Source of the DNA: Candidatus Eisenbacteria bacterium
GTDB taxonomy: Bacteria > Eisenbacteria > RBG-16-71-46 > JAFGJU01
Length of the DNA: 64,000 bases
Assembly (NCBI GenBank): GCA_026388185.1
Contig: JAPLKG010000011.1
Coordinates: forward strand, 186,001-250,000
Direction of reading: 5' to 3'
Positions 16,100 through 23,234 of the stretch are shown here, piece after piece. The stretch's first letter is position 1. Each line of letters opens with the position of its first letter. The notes below the pieces were generated by a model. That model saw only the letters and a list, made by a program, of their open reading frames with translations, was not told the DNA's origin and searched no databases. Made by a program: the position numbers and the translations under genes.

Positions 16100-19000
16100 T
16101 TGAGCGCGGAACAGAAACTCGCACACCAGGACTTCGTGCACTTACACCTCCACACGGAATACAGCCTTCTTGACAGCATGTGCCGCATCGAGCCCCTGAT
16201 GGAGTCTGTAGTGCAGAAGGGCATGCGTGCCGTCGCGATGACGGACCACATGTCTCTGTTCGGTGTTGTTCCTTTTGTCAAGGAAGCGCGGGCCAGAGGA
16301 ATCAAGCCCATCATAGGCTGTGAGTTGAACGTCGAAGGCCTCATGGCGAGCGGGAAGTCGCCCAGGAAGGATTCGTTCCACCTGGTCTTACTTGCTGAAA
16401 ATAAAGAGGGATACAGGAATCTATTAAAGTTACTTACGAAGGCGCTCACGAGGGACGACGATCTCAAGGGGCGCGTCACACCGCAGGAGATTTCACATCG
16501 CAAGAAGGGGCTGATTGCCCTGAGCGGGTGCCCGCGTTGCGAGATCGCGTGCGCGTTCCTGCGTCAGGGGCCAAGAGCCGCTTCTCGTCTCATATCCCAA
16601 TACGGCGAGCTTTTCGGCGCGGGCAATTGGTTTCTGGAAATCGCGAGGCACGGCATTCCCGAGGAGGACAGTCTCAACGACTTTCTGGCGGCACAGTCTG
16701 CATCGCAAGGCATGCCGCTGGTTGCCGCGAACGACGTTCACTATCTGGGGCCGGAGGATGCCGAGGCTCACGACACTCTGCTCGCCATACAGGCCGCAAC
16801 TCATTTGGACAACCCATCGCTAATTCGTCTGGGCCCGCACGAATTCTACTTGAAAAGTCCCGGGGAAATGCGGGAGCTTTTCAAGGACGTGCCCGAGGCG
16901 CTGAGCCTCACGCGCGAACTGGCAGAGAGGTGCGACCTGGACATCGGCCTCGGTGGCGTTCATCTCCCCGGAATCAAAGTCTCACCTGGTCACACAGTCA
17001 GAAGCTACTTGCGAGCCAAGTGCGAAGAAGGGCTTGCGCGTCGCTTCACGGCCGAGACGCTTTCTCCAGCGAGAGCGCGCCTGGAAAGAGAGCTCACCGT
17101 CGTTTCGGACAAGGGACTCTCGGGCTACTTCCTCGTGGTGTGGGACATGGTGCGCTTCGCCCGCTCGCAGGGTATTCCGGTCGGACCCGGTAGAGGCTCT
17201 TCAGTCGGGAGCCTCATCTCGTATTGTCTTGGCATAACCGACGTGGACCCGATCAAGTTCAACCTGGTTTTCGAGCGGTTTCTCACGCACGCGCGCCAGG
17301 GGCTACCCGACATCGACGTGGACATAAGTCACAAAGACCGGGACAGGGTGGTGGAGTACGTGACGAGGAAATACGGTCACGACCACGTGGCTCACATCGC
17401 CACGCTAGATACGATGGCGGCCAGGAGCGCAATACGGGACGCCGGAAGAGCCCTCGCAGTCCAAGAGGAACTGGTCGACCGCGTTGCGAGCGCAATCCCG
17501 GGCGCGATGTCCATGACGATCGACCTCGCTTTGAGGGAGTCGGTTTCCTTTGCGAAGATGTACACGGGCGACGAGAGAGTCAAAGTTCTTGTTGATCGCG
17601 CCAGGCAAATCGAGGGACTTCCGCGCCATCCGTCGGTCCACGCGGCAGGCATTCTCATCACGGATGCGCCCCTCACCGACTACGTTGCCCTGCAGAAGCT
17701 TCCCAGCGGAGAAGTGATTGCTCAAGTGACAAAGGATCCCGTCGACGAGCTGGGTCTTCTCAAGATCGACCTCCTCGGCCTCAGATTCCTGACCGCGCTG
17801 TACGAGGCGGTGGCACTCGTGAGAAGGCACAGAGGGACAGAGCTCGAAGTCTCTTCGATCCCTCTCGACGACAAAGCGACGTACTCGCTCCTTGCCGAAG
17901 GAAAGACTCTGGGCGTGTTCCAGTTGGAAAGCACGGGCATTCAAGACCTTCTGAAGCGGCTCAAGCCGGACAGGTATGAGGACATAGTAGCCGCCCTCTC
18001 GCTCTACAGGCCCGGTCCGATCGGAGGTGGCCTCGTAGACAAGTACATCGCGAGGAGGCACGGCCGTGAGCCCGTGAGTTACCCTCATGCGATGCTGGAG
18101 GCCGTCCTCAGCGAAACCTTCGGCGTGATTCTTTACCAGGAACAGGTGATGGAAGTGGCGAAGGTCATCTCGGGCTTCTCGATGGAAGAGGCAGACGGGC
18201 TGCGCGGCGCGGTCTCGCGGCGCAGCCCGGCAGAGCTTGTCTCGATGAGGCAGAGGTTTGTGACTGGGGCCATGGACAAGGGGGTGGAAAGCGAAGACGC
18301 GGACCGAATTTTCAATCTTCTCCTCCACTTCGGCGGCTACGGTTTCAACAAGTCGCACAGCGTGGCGTACGCCCTGACCACTTACCGCTGCGCTTTCATG
18401 ATGACGCACTTTCCGATGGAATACGTTACGGCTCTACTCAACAGCAACTTGGGTTTCGTGGATCGTATGAGAAACTACATGGCCGTGGCCAGAGAGAGAA
18501 ATGTGAGTTTTCTTCTCTGTGACGTGAACGAAAGTGAAGTCGAATTTACCGTCGAAGGCGACGCCATCAGGGCCGGTCTCGCCATCGTCAAGCACGTCGG
18601 TGAGACGGGCGCGAGAGCAATCGTTTCCGTGAGGAAAGGCTCCGGGAATTTCGACTCGTTGACCGATTTCTCTTCAAGAATGCACGGGAAGATCAACAGG
18701 CAGGGCATCGAGAGTCTGGTGCGGGCTGGAGCCTTCGATTTCACCGGTCTCGAGCGGTTGCAGATGCTTGCCGTGTTGGGTCAGATCGTCAGGGCCGTGA
18801 GTGAAGGGACGACGACCCAGAGGGCTGAAGTTGAGGGGGGTGCTCCGACGGAGGCAGGCGAGACCTCGTCGCCAATTGTCGAGGGTGAAGAACAGGTCGA
18901 ACTCGGTCTCAAGGAAACGAAAAGAGCGGGCGAGTGCGTTTCCATCCCGGAGATGTCCGAGTCTTCAAAGGCGGAGCTACGTGCCATGGAGCGTGACGCC

Positions 19001-19714
19001 ACAGATTTGTTCATCATCCAGCATCCTTTGCACGAGAGAGAAACTTTGCTGAAGCAGATGGGCATAATGACGGTCAACGAGGCTCTGGAGGCCGCCGACA
19101 AGGAACGTGTCTCCGTGGCAGGCTTCATGGTGGAGTACAGAAGAGTCAGGACGAAGCAGTCACGCCTCATGGCCTTTCTCACTCTCCGTGATGAAACCGG
19201 CTCGATGGAAGTCGTGGTCTTCCCGTCGGTCTTTGCCAGGGCAGGAAGGGCCACTGAAAATGCGAAAGGGGCATCACTCTCCATGAACTGGGCAAGGGAC
19301 GAAGCGCTCGTAGTGAGTGGAACGATCGAGAAGAAGGAGAGCACGAAGATATTCTGCCAGGCGCTCGAGCCCCTGGAAGCGGCTCGCGAGCGATTCTATT
19401 CAGGCGGCGTGCTGGAGCTGAGACTTCCCGATGGCTTCAAGAACTATTCGAAACTCAAGAATGTGATTCTCTCCTGGCCCGGTAGCTCGGACGTGAGAGT
19501 GGGGTGGAGACAGACTGAGTTGAGCTTTGGCGGGGACGAGGAGGCGTCTGCCGACGGGGCGCGTGAGGAAGCGGGCATTGAGATCGACTCCTTGAGGAAG
19601 CTCAAGGTGCACATCGGCGAGGAATCGGTTGCCGAGGTCGAAGCGGTCGTGGGAAAGGGGAACGTCGCTGTCGTGACCAAGCGGGGTGGTGGTGCCTGGC
19701 GCTCGGCGCCGTAG
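16100..19714 (+). CDS. dnaE: DNA polymerase III alpha subunit
   Basis: Replicative polymerase of the C-family. PHP domain opening HLHLHTEYSLLD (about residues 14-25); catalytic palm aspartates in LPDIDVD at D404 and D406 with a third at D408; GPGRGSSVGSL, the ILYQEQVM region and FNKSHSVAYA in the thumb/fingers; a late OB-fold (VAGFMVEYRRVRTKQSRLMAF) for single-strand binding. 1204 residues, a normal DnaE1-like length. The start is TTG at 16100. Minor oddity: the strand after the catalytic aspartates reads DVDIS where DFDIDF is usual. The region near residues 905-945 is a low-complexity linker. Confidence 0.96.
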   Translation: MSAEQKLAHQDFVHLHLHTEYSLLDSMCRIEPLMESVVQKGMRAVAMTDHMSLFGVVPFVKEARARGIKPIIGCELNVEGLMASGKSPRKDSFHLVLLAENKEGYRNLLKLLTKALTRDDDLKGRVTPQEISHRKKGLIALSGCPRCEIACAFLRQGPRAASRLISQYGELFGAGNWFLEIARHGIPEEDSLNDFLAAQSASQGMPLVAANDVHYLGPEDAEAHDTLLAIQAATHLDNPSLIRLGPHEFYLKSPGEMRELFKDVPEALSLTRELAERCDLDIGLGGVHLPGIKVSPGHTVRSYLRAKCEEGLARRFTAETLSPARARLERELTVVSDKGLSGYFLVVWDMVRFARSQGIPVGPGRGSSVGSLISYCLGITDVDPIKFNLVFERFLTHARQGLPDIDVDISHKDRDRVVEYVTRKYGHDHVAHIATLDTMAARSAIRDAGRALAVQEELVDRVASAIPGAMSMTIDLALRESVSFAKMYTGDERVKVLVDRARQIEGLPRHPSVHAAGILITDAPLTDYVALQKLPSGEVIAQVTKDPVDELGLLKIDLLGLRFLTALYEAVALVRRHRGTELEVSSIPLDDKATYSLLAEGKTLGVFQLESTGIQDLLKRLKPDRYEDIVAALSLYRPGPIGGGLVDKYIARRHGREPVSYPHAMLEAVLSETFGVILYQEQVMEVAKVISGFSMEEADGLRGAVSRRSPAELVSMRQRFVTGAMDKGVESEDADRIFNLLLHFGGYGFNKSHSVAYALTTYRCAFMMTHFPMEYVTALLNSNLGFVDRMRNYMAVARERNVSFLLCDVNESEVEFTVEGDAIRAGLAIVKHVGETGARAIVSVRKGSGNFDSLTDFSSRMHGKINRQGIESLVRAGAFDFTGLERLQMLAVLGQIVRAVSEGTTTQRAEVEGGAPTEAGETSSPIVEGEEQVELGLKETKRAGECVSIPEMSESSKAELRAMERDATDLFIIQHPLHERETLLKQMGIMTVNEALEAADKERVSVAGFMVEYRRVRTKQSRLMAFLTLRDETGSMEVVVFPSVFARAGRATENAKGASLSMNWARDEALVVSGTIEKKESTKIFCQALEPLEAARERFYSGGVLELRLPDGFKNYSKLKNVILSWPGSSDVRVGWRQTELSFGGDEEASADGAREEAGIEIDSLRKLKVHIGEESVAEVEAVVGKGNVAVVTKRGGGAWRSAP

Positions 19715-19788
19715 GCCCGGGCGTAGCGGCCCCGGTCTCGGCGGTGTGACCGAGCGGGCTTGGGGTGCGTAGCGCCGACGGGTGAAGG

Positions 19789-19818
19789 TTGACAGGCGCG
19801 GTGCGATTCTGCTAGATT
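19789..19818 (+). promoter_or_regulatory. Sigma-70-type promoter of tRNA-Glu
   Basis: TTGACA at 19789-19794 and TAGATT at 19813-19818 with an 18-base spacer, about 35 bases before the tRNA gene. Confidence 0.65.
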
Positions 19819-19852
19819 GACGGAGGCTTCGGCGACGAAGCCTTTCTTCTGC

Positions 19853-19925
19853 GTCCCCATCGTCTAATCGGTTAGGACACCGCTCTTTCAAGGCGGCAAC
19901 AGGGGTTCAAATCCCCTTGGGGACG
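19853..19925 (+). tRNA. tRNA-Glu (anticodon UUC)
   Basis: Acceptor arms 19853-19859 (GTCCCCA) and 19918-19924 (TGGGGAC) pair fully; discriminator G at 19925. The anticodon stem is CCGCT/GGCGG (one G-U) with loop CTTTCAA and anticodon TTC at 19887-19889; the T arm AGGGG-TTCAAAT-CCCCT is intact. CCA is not encoded. The accessory region begins directly downstream. Confidence 0.95.
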
Positions 19926-19955
19926 TTACCCTCCCTTCTCTCCGCGCAATACTGC

Positions 19956-19984
19956 TTGACCGGTACATCCACTAGTCCTACACT
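19956..19984 (+). promoter_or_regulatory. Promoter of the truncated kinase-TPR copy
   Basis: TTGACC at 19956-19961 and TACACT at 19979-19984 with a 17-base spacer. The same layout and flanks (TTGACC, 17 bases, TACATT, then TCAGGC) precede the intact copy at 23150-23178, which argues that both are true promoters inherited in the duplication. Confidence 0.6.
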
Positions 19985-20055
19985 CAGGCCGATCTTCATA
20001 TCTGTGTGACAGTTTCCCCCTTTTCACTATTGGGTTCCGTTGCAGAGGACACCTC

Positions 20056-20091
20056 GTGATTGGTAAGACGATCTCCCACTACCGCATCCTT
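20056..20091 (+). pseudogene. 5' remnant of Ser/Thr kinase gene
   Basis: GTG at 20056 followed by codons for IGKTISHYRIL, the same residues that begin the intact kinase at 23235. After this point the kinase domain is missing: the next bases encode, one frame over, the linker and SIAVLPF domain that lie after the kinase in the intact gene. So an internal deletion of roughly 280 codons at about 20090 has joined the start to the post-kinase part out of frame. Confidence 0.8.
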
Positions 20092-20150
20092 ATGAGGCCG
20101 AACGCGAGGTATTTCACCTCGGAACCAAACGGGCTTCGCCGTCGATTGCC

Positions 20151-21515
20151 GTGCTGCCATTCGTCAACATGAGCCCCGATCCGGAGAATGAGTATTTCAG
20201 CGACGGGCTATCGGAAGAGCTCATCAATGCATTGAGCAAGCTCGAGAGCCTGCATGTGACCGCCCGCACATCCGCCTTCCGATTTCGGGGGAAGGATCTT
20301 GATATTCGCGAAATCGGCCGCCTTCTGAATGTTGCAACCGTTCTCGAAGGAAGCGTTCGCAAGGCGGGCAATCGAATACGGATCACCGCGCAGCTGATCA
20401 ACGTCGCCGACGGCTATCACATCTGGTCCGAGAAATATGACCGTGAATTGGACAATGTATTTACTGTCCAGGACGAGATTTCCCTGGCGATTGTGGACAA
20501 GCTGAAGGTCAAGCTTTTGGGAGAAGAAAAGCAAAAACTCGTGAAGCGTTACACGGATAGCCTGGAAGCGTATGACCTCTACCTACAAGGCCGATTCCAC
20601 ATGCACCACAAGCTCACCGAAGAGAGCATCAAGAAGAGTCTCGATTGCTTTTGCGAGGCAATCCAAGAAGATCAAAGATATGCTCTGGCCTATTTCGGAA
20701 TGGCCGAAGCCTATGTTGCACTTGCAAATTTAGGGTTTGCTCCTTCGAGAGAAAGCATCCCCAGGGCTAAAACAGAAGCTTTGAAGGCGCTTGACCTGGA
20801 TGGCGAGCTTGCCGAAGCGCACGCAATCTTGGGATTTATCTCTTTGAGCTACGATTGGGACTGGCCCGCCGCTGAAAGGCGATTCAAGCGAGCCATCGAG
20901 CTCAACCAGAATTGTGCCGAAGCGCACTATCCCTATGCCAACTACCTCTCTGCTTTGGGCCGTCCGGAGGAAGCCGTGGTGGAGGCGAAGCGCGCTCTCA
21001 ATCTCGATCCCCTTTCCGGCATCACCAATGCAAACATGGCGTATGTACTGTACGCCGCACGGCGGTATGACGAAGCGATCGAACATTGCAAGAAGGCTCT
21101 GCAGATAGAGCCGGATTCCTTGTACCCGCATTTCCACCTGTGGCGCACCTTCACAGAGAAGAAAATGTATGAAGAAGCCCTGGATGAGTGCCGGAAGGCG
21201 TTCGCCTTTCTTGGGTACGATGTAGTCCCGCAAGCCGTGGAACGATCCCTTCAAGAACCGGGTTACCGGGAAGCGATGGGAGCGGCCGCGCAGCTGGTCA
21301 TAGAGCAATCGAAGACGAGGTACCTTTGGCCTCCCCTCATGATTCCCCTGTATGCGTACGCGCAGATGGATGACGACATGTTTCGCTGGCTGGAAAAAAG
21401 CTGCGAGGAGCGCGATTTGGCGGCCTTTGTCTATGGGACGGATCCGATGCTCGACAGGGTGCGATCGGACGCGCGACTCATTGCGCTATTGAGGAAGATG
21501 GGCCTGCAAAAATGA
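20151..21515 (+). CDS. Kinase-less TPR protein, truncated paralogue
   Basis: 454 residues beginning with the VLPFVNMSPD domain (the TolB-like / adenylyl-cyclase-associated fold: NEYFSDGLSEELINALS, VARTSAF-like segment, VLEGSVRKAGNR, YHIWSEKYDRELDNVF) followed by about six TPR-like helical repeats and a conserved end (RSDARLIALLRKMGL). It is collinear with the second two-thirds of the kinase at 23235. The frame is open back to 20067 but has no good start before the GTG at 20151, which lies inside the domain and lacks a Shine-Dalgarno. Either a decaying pseudogene or a kinase-free protein translated from a weak start. Confidence 0.65.
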   Translation: MLPFVNMSPDPENEYFSDGLSEELINALSKLESLHVTARTSAFRFRGKDLDIREIGRLLNVATVLEGSVRKAGNRIRITAQLINVADGYHIWSEKYDRELDNVFTVQDEISLAIVDKLKVKLLGEEKQKLVKRYTDSLEAYDLYLQGRFHMHHKLTEESIKKSLDCFCEAIQEDQRYALAYFGMAEAYVALANLGFAPSRESIPRAKTEALKALDLDGELAEAHAILGFISLSYDWDWPAAERRFKRAIELNQNCAEAHYPYANYLSALGRPEEAVVEAKRALNLDPLSGITNANMAYVLYAARRYDEAIEHCKKALQIEPDSLYPHFHLWRTFTEKKMYEEALDECRKAFAFLGYDVVPQAVERSLQEPGYREAMGAAAQLVIEQSKTRYLWPPLMIPLYAYAQMDDDMFRWLEKSCEERDLAAFVYGTDPMLDRVRSDARLIALLRKMGLQK

Positions 21516-21533
21516 TCGGGTCGGCCTGCCTGC

Positions 21534-22694
21534 TCATTTTTCGCCTGACAGCAATTGCGGCAGATTCTTGAGCATTTGCTGAGCCGGCACAATTTCAATC
21601 TTATCTTCGTGCATTCGTCGGCTTCCCATATACGCAAAATGAGCGCTTGCCATCGGATAATCACTCAGGAAGGACTTCAGCCCGCCGAGCATGGCCGGAG
21701 TCGCTCTCGTCGTTCTCTTGATCTCGAATGCAAGTAATCCCCTCGGCCCATACAGAACAAAGTCCACCTCGCGACCGTTTGAGGTACGCCAATAATGAAC
21801 CCGGTAGCCGAGATCGAGGGCGCTATTGAGCGCCATGATCTCCTGTAGAAAAAGCGTTTCAAGCGCGATTCCCTCAACCTCTTCGGGAGAATCCAGCGGC
21901 CCCACGGGTCTCAAGGTCCTGAAGATGCCGGCATCGAAGAAATAGAACTTGGGATGGATGGCGAGGCGCCTCTTCGCTCTCCTCGAGAAAACGGGTATTC
22001 GATATGCAATCATGAGATCTTCAATGACCGAGAAATAGCTTTCAACGGTCTTTCTCTCGACGTGACATTCACGCGCAACTGAGGAGATATTCAACACGGA
22101 TCCTTGAGAAAAACTCGCCGCTTCAAGAAACCGGGCAAATGCCGAGAGATTCCTCGTCAGACCTTCCTGCCGGATCTCCTCTTCGAGGTATGTCTTCACA
22201 TACGCCTCGAGATATTTCTTGGGGTCTGCTTCCCCGTATGCCGCGGGCAATTGACCGTATCTGAGAGAATGCTCGAGACTGAAATCGCCGCCCAGCTCCG
22301 CCACGGTCAGGGGATGCATGGAGAACGTCAATGCTCTGCCGGCGAGGAGGTTTGGACCCTTTCCTCTCAGCTTGCGCGCACTCGAGCCTGTCAGGACAAA
22401 ATGATATTTCTTGGATTCGATAAGCCGATGAACCTCATGCAGAAGATCGGGCACCCGCTGGACCTCGTCGATGACGATCCAACCCCGGAAGCCACGAGGA
22501 ATGAAGTTGTCGAGGCGCTGCGGATTTGCCGTCAGATCATTGAAGAGCTCCGCTTCCAATAGATCAATATAGATCGAATCGGGGAAAGCGGATCTCACCC
22601 AGGTGGTTTTTCCGGTCCCCCGCGGACCGAACAGAAAGAAGCTTTTTCGAGCCGGCGGTTTGATCAATCTGGAATACATAACTCCATTTTGCAT
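21534..22694 (-). CDS. AAA ATPase with DUF4143 domain
   Basis: 386-residue member of the AAA_14/DUF4143 group. Walker A FGPRGTGKTTW at residues 22-32, Walker B WIVIDEVQRVPDLL near 75-88, sensor VLTGSSARKL, then the DUF4143 nuclease-like C-terminal part (YYWRTS-type HYWRTSNGREVDFVLYG with E and D residues, FEIKRT). These genes are common in accessory and defence-rich regions; a physiological role is not established. ATG at 22694 or 22679. It lies tail-to-tail with the truncated TPR gene, 19 bases apart. Confidence 0.88.
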   Translation of the reverse strand: MQNGVMYSRLIKPPARKSFFLFGPRGTGKTTWVRSAFPDSIYIDLLEAELFNDLTANPQRLDNFIPRGFRGWIVIDEVQRVPDLLHEVHRLIESKKYHFVLTGSSARKLRGKGPNLLAGRALTFSMHPLTVAELGGDFSLEHSLRYGQLPAAYGEADPKKYLEAYVKTYLEEEIRQEGLTRNLSAFARFLEAASFSQGSVLNISSVARECHVERKTVESYFSVIEDLMIAYRIPVFSRRAKRRLAIHPKFYFFDAGIFRTLRPVGPLDSPEEVEGIALETLFLQEIMALNSALDLGYRVHYWRTSNGREVDFVLYGPRGLLAFEIKRTTRATPAMLGGLKSFLSDYPMASAHFAYMGSRRMHEDKIEIVPAQQMLKNLPQLLSGEK

Positions 22695-22777
22695 GGAAAT
22701 ATGGAATTGTCAAGACAATACTGAATGCGATTGTGTACGGTATTGTGGGGAAATTGGGTGGCTGGAGGGAAAAGAAC

Positions 22778-22927
22778 TGGGTGTATCCTTCGCAAACGTA
22801 GGAAAGGAGGGATACACCCATGGGAGAACTTGCATTCTCACCACAGACAAACGTAGGACGGAGGCTCAGCGGCGTCAAGGAGTCTTCGCATCAGGGTTTC
22901 TATGATGAAAGCTGCTCTGGTCTGTAA
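22778..22927 (+). other. Inverted repeat with 35-codon open frame
   Basis: An 11-bp perfect inverted repeat (TGGGTGTATCC at 22778-22788, GGATACACCCA at 22810-22820) brackets a Shine-Dalgarno-like AAGGAGG at 22804-22810. An ATG at 22820 opens a 35-codon frame (MGELAFSPQTNV...) ending at 22927. No family is recognised; it may be the 5' remnant of a mobile-element gene or a small regulated peptide. In RNA the repeat would form a hairpin ending at the start codon. Confidence 0.3.
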
Positions 22928-22964
22928 TTGTGTTTACAGTTGGCCTTCCGGTTAGGCCCGCCGT

Positions 22965-23072
22965 CTAGCTTACCATCACCTCCGTTTCTTCCGAAGGATT
23001 TTCAAAGACGAACTTCTGGTACAGGGCTAGCCCGTCCACAAACGTCTCCATCGGCCTGCGCCCCTGACGCCG
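22965..23072 (-). pseudogene. C-terminal remnant of an integrase-type transposase
   Basis: About 35 open codons ending at a stop at 22965-22967, reading GRRPMETFVDGLALYQKF and a short acidic tail. This is the pattern found at the end of rve-type (IS481/IS3-like) transposases, where GRTPMETF follows the catalytic glutamate region. Everything upstream is missing, and a stop lies just before the remnant. Confidence 0.5.
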
Positions 23073-23149
23073 TCATGGCCCAGGTTCGATAATCGTCCCT
23101 TAGGGCACGTTACCTTTTTTTCACTGAGCTTCCCCCGCCGCAAAACTCC

Positions 23150-23178
23150 TTGACCCTCATGATGTCTCGTTCTACATT
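23150..23178 (+). promoter_or_regulatory. Promoter of the kinase-TPR gene
   Basis: TTGACC at 23150-23155 and TACATT at 23173-23178, 17-base spacer, conserved with the upstream copy at 19956-19984. Confidence 0.65.
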
Positions 23179-23234
23179 CAGGCTGGTGTTCAGACTACTG
23201 TGCGAATCGATATGTTCTACCGAGGGACCGCCAA

